Positions 52,756-63,927 of a stretch of DNA of 64,000 bases are shown one piece after another. Below the pieces are notes generated by a model that saw only the letters and a list, made by a program, of their open reading frames with translations, searched no databases and was not told the origin of the DNA. Both the position numbers and the translations under genes were made by a program. The stretch comes from Luidia sarsii (taxonomy: Eukaryota; Echinodermata; Asteroidea; Paxillosida; Luidiidae), in the NCBI GenBank assembly GCA_949987565.1, contig OX465113.1, forward strand, positions 9,627,942-9,691,941, read 5' to 3'. Position 1 is the stretch's first letter; every line of letters begins with the position of its first letter.

Positions 52756-55700
52756 TCAGACATCGGTAGCGACTTCTTGATCGTCGTCATTTTGGGCCTC
52801 GAGGCGTACTCCTCCTCCGGGAGACTTCATGGCGTAGACCAAGCACGCCATGAGCGCAGAGGCCAGGGCGTAGTTCCCCGCCACGCAGTAAAAGACCACG
52901 GAGTAGCTGACTGTCGCGTCGTAGATTCCACCTACACCCCCAAAAAAGTAAGGAGGAGAAGGTGGTAGAGGGATTATAGACAGAGATGGAGGAGAGAGGG
53001 GAGAGGGGAGAAAGAGAAAGACGGGGAGAGATGGAGAGAGATAGGGAGAGGGGTGGAGAGAGGGGGAAGAGAGGGACAGGGAGATAGAGAGGGAGAAAGA
53101 GAGAGAGAGAAAAAAGAGAGAGAGAGGAAGAAAGACAGCGTGAGAGAGAGAGGGGGAGAGAGAGTGGGAGGTGGGGTGAAGAGAGAGGGGGAGAGAGAGC
53201 GAAAGTGGCAGACATTGAACTGAATTCTCATCGACGCAAAAAGGCAGTTGACATATATAATTATTTGCAAAATATCGAATCATCCAAGTACAAAGTCCAG
53301 TTGGGGTCACCTGTACCATTTTGATGATGTCTTGGAAAAACATGTTCTCAATTTGTGACTGTTTCTCGTAATTATGTCTAATATTGTATCTCACATAAGA
53401 ATGGCCCCCAAAACACTGCCTGTCTGTCTGTCTGTCCGTCTGAATGTCTGGCTGTTTCATTGAGTCATGCAAGTCGGGTCCGAGTCAGTATATAGGTCCG
53501 AGTGCGAGCCGGAGTCGTCCAAGTCTCGATCGTTCGGTCACCCCACCAACCAACCAACCCAACCAACCAACCAAACAACCAACCAACCCATGATAGCGGG
53601 GCCCAAGAAGTCCCCGATGCCATTGACGAAGTAGCACAGGCCGATGGCGGGGCCCAGGTTCCGCTGCCCGGCGTACTTGCCCACCACCACCACGGTGGTG
53701 GCCTGAGTCACGCCCGTGAAGAGCCCCACCAGGCCGGCCGAGGCCAGGAAGGCGCCGTAGGTCCGCACCTGGACCAGAAGGGTCCCGCCGGCGCAGGCCA
53801 GGTGGGCGCCGGCCAGCAGCCCGGCCGGGGACAGACGCCAGTTGGTCAGGAAGCCGCTGACCAGCCGACCGGCCACGCCGGCCGCCCCGAAGGCGCTGAG
53901 GACCAGGGCGGAGCCTTGCTCGGACACGCCGGCCGCTGAGGCGGCGGTCCACGGCACCAAGTAGACGGCGTAGGCAACGTACGGCATGGTGGCCAGCAAG
54001 TTGATCACGCAGAGGAAGGCGAAGCTTGGGCGCCTGCGCAGCAGGTTCAAGCCCAGGAGCGAGGCCAGTCGCCTGAGGGCGCCCTGGCACTTCGGGCCGC
54101 GCTGCGTTCCCCGCGGACGGCGCCCTTCAGCAGTCAGTGACCCGCCGGCTCCGTCGCTCGACTCGTCGCGGCGAACCACTCGCGTGCCCGGATCGACCGC
54201 GGCCGCGGCGGCAGAGCGAGAGCGAGAGCCCGACGCGTCGCCCTCGAGCGCCCTCTTGCGGTCGGGGGCGAGCGGTCGAAAGAGGGCGCCCCAGACGCAC
54301 ATGTTGGCCATGATGGCGGAGACGACGAGGAGGGTGCCGCGCCAGCCGTAGGTGTCCAGGAGCAGCTGCAGCAAGGGCGGGAAGGCGGTAATGCCGAGAC
54401 CCAGGCCAGCGCTGGCCACGCCGTTAGCGGCTCGGTAGTACCTCTTGAAGTACAGCGATAGCACCACCAGCCCGGAGGTAAAGCTCAGCCCCAAACCGGC
54501 TCCTGTCAAAAGGTTCAAAGTGCACAGGCTCTGTAATCCACGGGTCGAATTATGACGTAAACAGCAGACAATAATAAAAGAAAACTACCTTTGCCTTTGC
54601 ACTGGCATACCATACCATTACCCCCCAAAAAAAAAAAAAAAAAAAATGAGCCCAGGTACCAAACCATTACCCCCAAATGAGCCCAGGTACCAAACCATCA
54701 CCCCCAAATGAGCCCAGGTACTAAACCATCACCCCCAAATGAGCCCAGGTACCAAACCATCACCCCAAATGAGCCCAGGTACCAAACCATTACCCCCAAA
54801 TGAGCCCAGGTACTAAACCATCACCCCCAAATGAGCCCAGGTACCAAACCATCACCCCAAATGAGCCCAGGTACCAAACCATCACCCCAAATGAGCCCAG
54901 GTACTAAACCATCACCCCCAAATGAGCCCAGGCACCAAACCATTACCCCCAAATGAGCCCAGGTACCAAACCATTACCCCCAAATGAGCCCAGGTACCAA
55001 ACCTTATCCTGAAATATGAGCCCAGGTACCAAAACATTACCCCCAAATGAGCCCACAGGTACCAAACCTTATCCTGAAATATGAGCCCAGGTACCAAAAC
55101 ATTACCCCCAAATGAGCCCACAGGTACCAAACCTTATCCTGAAATATGAGCCCAGGTACCAAAACATTACCCCCAAATGAGCCCACAGGTACCAAACCTT
55201 ATCCTGAAATATGAGCCCAGGTACCAAACCATTACCGCCAAATGAGCCCAGGTACCAAACCATTGCCCCTAAATAAGCCCAGGTACCAAACCATTACCCC
55301 AAATGAGCTCAGGTACCAAACCACTACGCCCAAAATGCGTCCAGGTTCAAAACCAAATTGCGCCCAAATTCGCCCAGTGGTCGATTTCATCAAACCATCG
55401 TAATATAACTTACGATCAATAGGAGGACGATATGAGAGCGACGCACAGAAACCACACGAGCTATAATGGGTTATAATTGTACACCATAAGTTGAGTGCAC
55501 CGATGCATCGTTGGGCTTTTTTGTGAAGTCGACTGCAAACGGTTGAAAAAACGCCAAGGCTCTCCTCACCTGCGATGACGTGAAAGACGAACATGGACTG
55601 AATGTTCTGCCCGAAGGAGCTGAGGAGTACCCCCAGGCTAGCCAGGAAACCAGCCAGCATCATGGTGGCACGAGGACCTAGCAGACTGCAGAGCACGGCG

Positions 55701-56454
55701 CCAATAGGACCTGTGGGTGTACACACACGATGTCAACCAGTCACACCGTAAGAGGCCTTTGAAGGCAAAAAGTCAACCCCGATGGATAAAATAAAGGTTT
55801 AGTTGCAACACTTCCCTGATAGTCAGCTAGTCTTTGTCGGGGTTGGGACCGTCATGCCAATCAGAAGCAATATTCAACCATCATTATAACCAGGGAACCA
55901 CTTGGATTGGTTTAGTTGCTGCTTCTGTCTGGCGCCCCCAGCATAGCAAAGATGTCGACTATTAGGGAAGGCCACCACCCAAGGGCTAGATAGATCAGAT
56001 AGAAGAGCACTGGTACGTTAATTAATACAGAGGTCTCGGTCTCTCGGGTTCAAGTCCCAGTACAGTCAAAGGTTTGGGGGGGGGTTGTTTGGCCAAATTT
56101 TCAAAAAAGAAATTCAAAAGTTCCCAGACAGTTTTCCCTTCACCCTGAGAGGCCCGCTTTGGGCCATGAGGTCGACGATTCTCCATTAAAAAAAAGAAAA
56201 ATCACGCCTAAAAAAAGGGGGGAGGAAAGAAAAAGATGTTCACTTGAAAAGTGTGCGCTGGAAATCACCACGCTAGCCAGGACACCGGTGAGAGCCGAGC
56301 TGGCGCCGAACTCGCGCAGCCAGTGGGTGTAGAGAAGACCGGCGCAGCGGCTGACGCCGGCGCCGAGGAAGAAGCAGGAGCCCACCGCCGCCAGCACCGC
56401 CCAGCCCCAGCCTCCGTCGGGCGGCTTCCCGGTCGCGCCTTGGGACGGCGACAT
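52756..56454 (-). CDS. Monocarboxylate transporter-like protein (SLC16/MCT family), 4 coding exons
   Basis: Exons in coding order: 56454-56244, 55710-55570, 54502-53588, 52931-52756; phases are continuous and the product is 480 aa. Residues 13-18 are DGGWGW, the MCT signature before TM1. The second signature appears at ~140-155 (YFKRYYRAANGVASAG). Hydrophobic segments fit twelve TM helices, with a long polar central loop rich in Arg/Ser/Ala (RKRALEGDASGSRSRSAAAA) between TM6 and TM7. The short acidic C-terminus ends EVATDV. SLC16 proteins are major-facilitator plasma-membrane carriers for monocarboxylates, aromatic amino acids or thyroid hormone. The substrate cannot be told and orthology to one SLC16A member is not assigned. 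The Ser-Pro at the exon 1/2 junction (family usually Gly-Pro) is a small oddity that may mean a slightly different donor. Confidence 0.85.
52975..53215 (+). repeat. GA-rich simple sequence, MCT gene intron 3
   Basis: Imperfect GAGAGAG/GGGAGAG purine tract. The open frames on the reverse strand are Ser/Leu-rich and spurious. Confidence 0.95.
54640..55320 (+). repeat. 30-31-bp minisatellite, MCT gene intron 2
   Basis: About 21 copies of AATGAGCCCAGGTACCAAAC plus CATTACCCCCA. A higher-order variant alternates with ACCTTATCCTGAAATATGAG from ~55000 to 55220. Confidence 0.95.
55377..55536. mobile_element. GATTTCA-type hairpin MITE, copy 3
   Basis: TGGTCGATTTCATCAAACC at the left and TTTTTTGTGAAGTCGACTG at the right. 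The interior contains ACTTACGATCAATAGG and GATGCATCGTTGGG, diverged from copies 2 and 4. Confidence 0.6.
55800..56130 (+). repeat. tRNA-derived SINE, MCT gene intron 1
   Basis: Body TTGCTGCTTCTGTCTGGCGC and GACTATTAGGGAAGGCCACC, head AGGGCTAGATAGATCAGATA with GGTCTCGGTCTCTCGGGTTC and AAGTCCCAGTACAGTC, tail AAAAGTTCCCAGACAGTTTT. Part of the left flank is an inverted body piece. Confidence 0.75.
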
Positions 56455-58138
56455 GATCGCCGTACTCGCCCGGCCCTGGCCTGCAAGCCCTGGATTCTCG
56501 ACAAGGTATTAATGCAATCCGAACGTTATCGAGGGGAATGTAGCGGCTCTAAAAGTCCGACGTTTCGGATCCCAACTATATCTATAGTACTCATAGTATA
56601 ACGATAGGCCTTCAGCTTACAATCCTGTCTGGCAATGGTAACTTACCAAAGCATTGTAGGACTATAGGGAGCATGATAACCCCGAGGAGCTGCACAAACA
56701 AAGTGCCAAACGTCATAGTCTACTCGCTGTCACGGGCTGTTTCGCTCACACAATGGTGTTTTTTTTTTTATGAGAACGTTTTGTTCCTGTGCCATAATGC
56801 GTCTGCGTGTAGAGCAGCCAGACGTGCATAGTGCACAAACACGTACTCTTGTATTTATTTGTATACTTGCTTTTTTCATTCCCGTGCACTACAACCGTGT
56901 GAGAAATGCTTTAAAAAATGCTCCCATTTCAACCACATTCACTTTTCTGGGTAGAAATGTGGACCTTATGTCCCTTATGTATAGCACTTCAAATTTATGA
57001 CGGATTCTCACCCATCACAATTTTCTCGTTCTTGTTATGAGTTATTTCCAAATTATTATCAGTTTCGTGAAAACCTTGTGGAGACCTATACACCTATAGG
57101 CCTAGGCCTATGCCGACATGGTACAACAAATCAATAATTATGCCAAAAGGGTGTTTTTCCATTTATGTGTTTGAAGAAGAAACGACAATAACAAATGTGA
57201 TATAAGAGGATTAATATACTTATATAGTAATAGTATCAGTCGTGTGACTCGTGTCTATACGCAGCACACAGAACACACGTCGCAATTGTGCGGATCGAAC
57301 GTAAAGGTATGCACAGTATCGCTGGTGTGGATAGTCGTAAACGTGATAATGAAACAAAAATACTGTACAAGATCGCACAAAACCCACAAATACCGGTAGT
57401 CCCAAGTTTTACTTAAAGGCGTTTACGTCCGCCGATACCACACTTGAAATTACTCAGTGACTGGGTGTGATTAGATCGACGACGGCCTAATTTTGGTACT
57501 TGTATTAAGATATTTTACCTTGACCAATATGACGGGCTATATAGGGCCTACCTCGCTGGAAACGGGCGTGGATGCCGTGCAGCCTCGTCACAGTCAGGCG
57601 GTTGACAGAGCGGGGCTAGTCTTCACGACCGAACGCAATTCGTTTCACGACCAAATTTAGCCCAACTGTTCTTTTTCCTCTCACGGCCGAATATTGCCGC
57701 CACAATTATTAGGCGGACTTATACACAATTATTACGGATACAAAGGGACTGTCGTCCGCGAAGTTCATGTAGTCGCGTACCCTGTTGGAGTTTGACTGAA
57801 GTTGTATCGAGTTGGGATAAGAAAATACTGAAGTGATTAACATGAATTTTTTTTTTGGGGGGGGGACTTGAATAAAGTCTAACACGGGACGTATTATGCT
57901 GGCAGACAAAGCTCAATTGAGGGTGCGAATTATCATACGTCTAGCTGCATTTTCTATCCCAACACGGACAACAATGAAGCCTTTCAGTTGTCAGTTTGTA
58001 TACACATTATATTCGGTGGTTTTTTTTTTTAGAACAATTGCTACAGAAATGTAATATTAGACAACAGTAACGTAAAATGATACTGGCGAGATGTACTAAA
58101 GTGTTACTCTTTATGAATAATTATTAAGGAACATTCAA

Positions 58139-58590
58139 TTAATTAAGAAACAGTCAAATAAATGAATGAAAACATGAAAAACCTCTTTGAACAAATTGAA
58201 CAAATCACACAAATCAATGAAAAACTGACTAGGAAATCTTAGAACAAATAAAAAAAAATGGCAAAGTAAATTTCGACTGGACCGGGATTTGAACCGGAGA
58301 CCTCTGGTTTTGCATACCAGTGCTCTTCCATCTGAGCTATCCAGCACTTAGATGGCGGCCTTCCCTAATAGTCGACTAGTCTTTGCCAGGGTGGGGGCGC
58401 CAGTCAGAAGCAATTCAACCATTAACTGCCGTTTATCTCCAGGGATCACGCCCCCGCTTTCATTCAGATGCAAACAACCAATTGTTGAGTAAACATGACT
58501 ACGGCAGATCGGGGAACACACACAAAGTGGATGCAGCTTTTTTTTCAATGCAACTCAATCGAATCAATGATAAACTGACTGGGAACTTTT
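58139..58590 (-). repeat. Full-length tRNA-derived SINE (reference copy)
   Basis: Minus-strand tRNA-like head: GTGCTGGATAGCTCAGATGG (A box), AAGAGCACTGGTATGCAAAA, CCAGAGGTCTCCGGTTCAAA (B box), TCCCGGTCCAGTCG. CTGGT-ATGCAAA-ACCAG folds as an anticodon arm whose central triplet is GCA, hinting at a tRNA-Cys origin. Upstream body includes GAATGAAAGCGGGGGCGTGA and CTGACTGGCGCCCCCACCC; the tail is AT-rich. Confidence 0.85.
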
Positions 58591-60013
58591 GAGAGAAAAA
58601 AAAGGAAAAATGTGGCAAAGACAATTTTTGCCTGGACCGGTCTCGTCGAGGTTTTCTCTGCCATTTCGGAAATGTCTTGCAGTGCACAGAGAAATGTACC
58701 TGCCTGCGAAGTCGGTTTGTCAAAATATTCAACCTACTCCCCATTTCATTTTGCAAGCAAACCTGGGAACATGTATTTATTTAAAAAAAATAAACTGAGT
58801 AAGTCGCATCTTCAAGCCATCCAAGAAGTCCTGATGGAAATATACGGTTGTTTATTGTTGATTTAGATTTTTTTTCTCACCCTTTTATGGTGAGAGTAAT
58901 TAAAGTAAAATTTTTCCAAAAAGTGACTCGGGCACAAAAGAAAATGGGAATGAACATTTTGGGTAAACTGTGACCGGGGTTTATTTTGAGCACATGTCGA
59001 CATTATACGCAATTAGGATATTAGGAAAGTTCTCTTATAGAGGTTTCGCACGCGAATAGGGGTACGCGTACACAAAGCATAATACGTTTAGCTATCCGTA
59101 CATACCAGTTAGTAGTTAGTTAGTGGTCATTTCGCTATTTCGCAATTTCATTAGGCGTGGGCTTAATGGTGGCGCTGTTCGCAATTCCATCGCTATGTAC
59201 AATACGTCTGAAAAGAAGTCTATTTCCGACACCATGCACCCGCCTACCCACGTTTTAATACCAGCCATTGAGACTATAGCCTATAATTATTATAATCTTT
59301 TCGTTTTTTCAAAGTCTCTGAAACCCACAAAGAATGGGCCATACATATTCAGCGATCATTAATTTCTGGACAACACCATACATTATTTTTATGGACCGAA
59401 ACGTAAAGAAGAGTTTACAAGAAATTCGAATTTTCCTACGCGCTTCTTCCTTGCGTGTATATAGCGAGCGAGATATCCGTGTCGTCTGTACGTTTAGCGC
59501 ATGCCGCGTTCCAATCGCATCGTGATTACTGTGTTCATGAGTTCAATAGTCGGGAAGAGGCGTTCCAGTCGTCTGGTAACCCGTCGTCACCAGTCGTGAA
59601 CTGGAGGCAGAAATCTTGTCTCCAGTTGACGACTTGACAACGAAATGGGGTCAACTTGGGTCAGGAGGTCAAAGGGCAAAAAGTTTTTTTAACGACATCG
59701 ATGCGATGCATGCATGAGTTACACTATGGTTACGATACGTACGGTGGCGGCTTCTACAGCCAGGAACGAAAAGGTGAATTTACCATGAATTGATGACTAC
59801 GCTGTTCTACACGCACATGTCACATCAGGACTAATTGTTTCCAATACATTGGCTGCGAGTGCGAGTCGTCGGCGTACGAGTTGTCCGACTCGCGTACGTA
59901 AACCAGCCGCGTAGCCACTAGCATACTCTTCGGTCTTTGCGCTTGCGCAATGTGCTTGTTGGTGTGGTGTTGGTGAGTAGCATTGGAATGCAGCCCACTC
60001 GTGAACTGGGAAA

Positions 60014-60267
60014 TGTGACCCGGCAAATCATAATGAAGAATAAACCCCACTTTTGAGATTTTGAGATTTTCTAATGATGTGAAAGAGTGTACCATTAGCT
60101 TTCAAATGGTATCAAAATTTCCTCTAATACATTAACTTTCCGAAAATAAAAATAAAAATATAAAAAAATGATTTTTAATCGAATTGAGAAGATACTTTGA
60201 CTTTAGGCGTTGTTTACTCGAAAAGTGTTTTGGTGGGATATTCCTCACGTCGGTGTGCCGGGTCACA
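60014..60267. mobile_element. TGTGACCC-type MITE, second full copy
   Basis: 254 bp with ends TGTGACCCGGCAAATCATAA and TCGGTGTGCCGGGTCACA; the outer 12 nt TGTGACCCGGCA are a perfect inverted repeat. The interior is shared with 34559-34803, apart from a GAGATTTT duplication. Confidence 0.85.
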
Positions 60268-60604
60268 AATACAGGTCGTGAACGCTTCGTGATTGGAACG
60301 CAGCATTGTAGCGTATGACGTCATAATTTATGACGTATCCCTTGCACTAACCGCTTGGGCCTGCCGCAAATTGCCTAGGGCCCCTATACTGGCAAATCAC
60401 AAAAGACGCAATCCGAGAAATATAATATAGACCTGGTGGGGGGGGGCTGACTTGTCCCATCGTGGCAGGACTTTTAATCTCAAGGACAGCTTTTGTGGTT
60501 AGCGAAAGCCCAGGAATTATGAAATAATGTAGCCCGGAGGAAAGGGGATGAAGCATTGTTGTCGCGATGAATAGGATGGTTATTGACCTGTGATGAACGC
60601 TTAA

Positions 60605-61310
60605 CACTTTGGATGTGGATGGAGAGAGAGGGGAGGGAGAGAGGGGGAGAGAGAGATGGAGAGAGAGATAGAGGGAGAGGGAGAGGGAGAGAGGGGGAGA
60701 GAAGGAGGGAGAGAGGGAAGAGAAAGAGAGGGAGAGAGTGTGAAAGAGAGAGAGAGGGGAGAGAGTGTGAAAGAGAAAGAGGGGAGAGAGAGGAAGAGAT
60801 AGAGAGGGAAGAGATGGTTGAGAGAGAGAGAGGGAGTGGGAGAGAGGGAGAGAGAGGGGGGCTGAAAGAGATAATTTATATTTGTTTACAAAATCCTTTT
60901 AATTGTACTTTATATACGTAATGTAACCGGGTTTTTTATAATACTTTTAAATTTGGTACGTGTCCCTAGTAACCATTGGTGTTTTCATATTTTTAATGTA
61001 ATGATTGCAAATACAACTGTTATTCAGCCTTTTGGCTGCGAGAGAGAGAGGGGGGGAGAGAGGGGAGGGGGAGTGAGTGAGAGGTAGAGAGAGTGGGGGA
61101 GAGAAAGAGGGGAGATAGAGGAGGGAGACGCGAGATATAAAAAGAAAGGGAGAGAGGTGGAGAAAGGTGGGGAGAGATAGCATGAGAGAGAAAGAGGGGG
61201 GAGAGAGGGAGAGGTGGGAGAACGGGAGGAGGGAGACCGTATGTGAGAGAGGGAGGGAGAGAAAGAGGGAGCTAAGGTAGGGACGGAGGGATTGAGAGCG
61301 AGAGAAACTA
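60605..61310 (+). repeat. Two GA-rich purine tracts
   Basis: Purine-rich GAGAGAGGGAGAG tracts at ~60620-60870 and ~61038-61310, separated by 170 bp of ordinary AT-rich sequence. Confidence 0.95.
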
Positions 61311-61547
61311 GGGAGGGGGAAGTTACCGGGCTGGTATAATAAGGCCTACCCACGCACGCGTCGGCACAATTGAAGTGGCTTATCGATCTCACCCTCCCTA
61401 TGGGTCCTTTCAGAAAGCGGTTGCCACCCCACGGACCTCGTACGCGCAAAACACAAACCGACCTCCATAGAAAAGCCGGTTCGGCGTGCGGTTTCAATCT
61501 CCCTCCTCTCTCTAAAAAAAACCACCACACACACACACCAACACCGG

Positions 61548-61779
61548 TCTCTTTCGAAGATCGGTACCGGCCCGTGGTTGGGCTGAAATATAACTGGCGG
61601 TCGGTGTGCCGTGGCCTCGTCCGGTGGAACTCCAACCTGAGAACGTCAAACTTGTCGGTGGGAAGTCGGACTGCAGTGGTCGACATTAGTGCCAGCGCCC
61701 AGAGCAGAGCACAGGCACCGAGTGTCCGACTGGCAACCGGTCGAGGATTGCGCAGTTTTCCTCTCACCAGTCGTCGCAA
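61548..61779 (-). CDS. Candidate first exon of an unknown secreted or membrane protein
   Basis: From ATG at 61779 the minus strand reads MRRLVRGKLRNPRPVASRTL and then the hydrophobic GACALLWALALMSTTAV, which looks like a signal peptide or anchor, then about 45 charged residues to RYRSSKE. Beyond this the frame enters GT/CA-rich and GA-rich repeats, so the exon would end near 61548; only weak donors (CCG|GTGTTGG) are present. No family recognised. It lies divergent from the Tctex1 gene. Confidence 0.25.
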
Positions 61780-62296
61780 AGGCCATCCGCGGAGTTCTAC
61801 ACGCGGGACCTGCCGGTGGCGCCGCCCTGGTCGCGAGCGATCGTCCGCCGTGCTTGCAGCCTGCAGAACGGTAGGAGGGAAGTACAGAGAGAGCCGACGT
61901 CCTCTTCCGATCTTTTTGGCCGGGTTGCCTTGCCGGTTGACCGTCGCGGTAATTGACTTCTGTGGATGAGAGCTGCTCCGATTGTCAACTGTCTTTTCGG
62001 TCGCTTGCTCTTGCTATCTACCTCTCAATCTGTCTGTCTTGCTGTGCCGTTCTCTCTTTGTCTTGGTATTTGTGTGCGTCTCTACTCCCCCCTATTGTCT
62101 GCCTCTCTGTCTCTACCTCAATCTACATTTCATTATCTCTTCAAGTGATCGACACTACACACAGTAGTGTCTCCCTTTGTTCTGTCTCTCTCTGCAGCCC
62201 AATCTATCTATCTCTCTCTACCCCACCTCCCTCTCTCTGCCCATCTCTCTATCTCCTTTCTCGTTCTCCCGTCCGAGCGATCGAGACCGCACCGCG

Positions 62297-62746
62297 ATGG
62301 CCCAGGTGTCGGTCAGCAAGCTCTCCGCCTCCACCCAGCGGAGCCACGAGGCCCGCGGTGCCGGCCCGCCGGGCGGCGCCCGCCCTCAGGCCCGCTACGA
62401 GTGCACCTACAAGATGGGGCCGGACCGCAAGTTCCTGGCCCACCGGGCGGGCGCCGTGCTGGAGACGGTGCTCTCCCGCGAGCTGGCCGGCGCCAGCTAC
62501 GAGCCGGAGCGGGGGCCGGCCCTCTGCCGCCGCCTGGCCGACGACGTGCGCAACGGTGTCAAGGAGCTGGGCTACGGCCGCTACAAGATCGTGGCCTTCG
62601 TCACGCTGGGCTCGGCCGGGCGGGCGGCCGCCTCCTGCTCCAGCCAGTGCGTCTGGAACGAGAAGTTCGACACCTACTCCGAGTTCACCTTCAAGAACGG
62701 CTCGCTGTACGCTCTGGGCATAGTCTACGGCATGTACCAGGAGTAA
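62297..62746 (+). CDS. Tctex1-domain (DYNLT-family) dynein light chain, single coding exon
   Basis: 149 aa. ATG at 62297 (ACCGCGATGG, good context) was chosen over the upstream ATG at 62177, which reads only CT-repeat-derived Ser/Leu sequence. Residues 1-33 are a variable Ser/Pro/Gly tail. Residues ~34-149 match the Tctex1 fold: YKMGPDRKF, LADDVRNGVKELGYGRYKIV, SSQCVWNEKFDTYSEF and the end GSLYALGIVYGMYQE. Family members are light chains of cytoplasmic or axonemal dynein, dimerising through the C-terminal strands. The closest vertebrate group is probably the DYNLT2/4/5 (TCTEX1D) class, but this is unresolved. The coding region is strikingly GC-rich and intronless, so an upstream 5' UTR exon or a retrocopy origin are both possible. 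No polyA tract follows the stop. Confidence 0.88.
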   Translation: MAQVSVSKLSASTQRSHEARGAGPPGGARPQARYECTYKMGPDRKFLAHRAGAVLETVLSRELAGASYEPERGPALCRRLADDVRNGVKELGYGRYKIVAFVTLGSAGRAAASCSSQCVWNEKFDTYSEFTFKNGSLYALGIVYGMYQE

Positions 62747-62808
62747 ACCCATCCTCTCCCACCGGTACGAGCTGGCATACGTACGAGCCGTCCTTCTACC
62801 CAAGCCAG

Positions 62809-62958
62809 GGGTGGATTTCACAAAGCTTTACGATGCATCGTAACTCAACTTACGATGGATAACCCATCGTAACTTGTGACACGTCGTATGGTTTCTGTGC
62901 ATAGCTCATCGTCTTACAATTGATCGTAAGTTACGATGAGTTTGGTGAAATCGACCCC
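62809..62958. mobile_element. GATTTCA-type hairpin MITE, copy 4
   Basis: Ends GGGGTGGATTTCACAAAG and TTTGGTGAAATCGACCCC. The interior pairs TACGATGCATCGTAACTC and TTACGATGGATAACCC with later ATTGATCGTAAGTTACGA. It lies 60 bp after the Tctex1 stop, probably in its 3' UTR. Confidence 0.8.
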
Positions 62959-63781
62959 GGGACTATGATTATGAGACTAAAACTGACCACCATTTCATCG
63001 ACGGACTGTTTTACCAGTTGTACCATAAGTTGGAGCTATACCTCCATTGGTTGGAGTGTGTACATATACGAAATTCGTGCCACGCAAACCTGATGGGCAC
63101 GATATGCTACATCGTAAACTGGATGTACAACGGATTACACATCGCACGGGTGCCATTCAATCGCGTATGTACTCCTATCTGTAGAAGTGACCACCGTCCT
63201 GCAATGGTTCGGCAATTGACGGAGAAACTCACTTTCCGGACAACCTCTGCAGGTAAACTTGGAACTGGGGCTGGGTTTTTATTTGACCAGTCGCATAAAG
63301 TGCCCAGACATCCCATCGAGCCAAAAAGAGACATTTGCCAAACTTCGAACGCGACTGCCAGTACTCCATTTCGATACTCGTGCTGCTACAAATTCAAAAA
63401 GCCGAACACGGATTGAGTGGCAGTGGGTATCACGCGAGTGTGATCGGTAATCCCAATTCTTCTTTTACGACGGAAGACTAGCCGTGCACGCAGTTAAAGC
63501 TGCATACTCTCTTGCCCGAGACGGGCTTTTTTGGCACCGCACACCAAAAACTAGGAACCATCTTGCCTCCAGTACGGAGCATGCACGGAGCCTCTAACGC
63601 GGTGTGTCGATACGCATGCGCTGCAGTTACTGGTACCCCGAGGAAGGCAGAACCTAGCTGCTGTTCCATAGAAGCTTATACCGAACATGGAAGCCTCAAG
63701 CCTGGTCCTTCCCCACCTGGCTACAAATTAAACCTTCCCAAGAATACCCCGGGTACAAGCTGTACAGACTATGTCCGTGAT
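62959..63781. other. Unassigned sequence
   Basis: No gene, RNA or repeat recognised. Short ORFs on both strands show no domain-like features. Confidence 0.5.
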
Positions 63782-63927
63782 GCAGCCGATTTCAGGAAAA
63801 GTTGCGTAAGTTACGCAACGTACAATCGTTGCGTAAGTCTTGCGCCACAATGGCTCTTTTGTGCAAGAAAAGGCAGCAAAATGTTGCATAAGTTACGCAA
63901 CATTTGAAGTTTCGTGAAATCGGCTGC
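63782..63927. mobile_element. GCAGCCGATTTCA hairpin MITE, related subfamily
   Basis: 13-bp perfect terminal inverted repeat GCAGCCGATTTCA / TGAAATCGGCTGC. The interior repeats GTTGCGTAAGTTACGCAAC, itself palindromic, plus a later TTGCATAAGTTACGCAACA. It shares the GATTTCA end with copies 1-4 but has a different core. Confidence 0.8.

Larger units (their letters stand above)
56455..62296. other. Intergenic region between the MCT gene and the Tctex1 gene
   Basis: No gene recognised with confidence. 56600-57900 and 58870-59810 show no recognisable feature beyond short AT-rich stretches. The region also has the SINE at 58139, the MITE at 60014, purine tracts and one weak candidate first exon (61548-61779, minus). 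Promoters for both flanking genes should be at the two ends. Confidence 0.6.

Noticed and set aside
53485..54351. Alternative frames of 121-201 codons on both strands across MCT exon 3
   Set aside because: Shadows of the GC-rich exon 53588-54502. They lack the transporter signatures and hydrophobic pattern.
58260..58345. A genuine tRNA gene
   Set aside because: A and B boxes and an anticodon-like arm are present, but the acceptor stem is missing and the same head recurs inside larger repeat units. It is a tRNA-derived SINE.
62249..62862. Antisense and alternative-frame ORFs (190, 231 and 256 codons) over the Tctex1 gene
   Set aside because: GC-rich shadow frames; only the 62297 frame shows the Tctex1 motifs.
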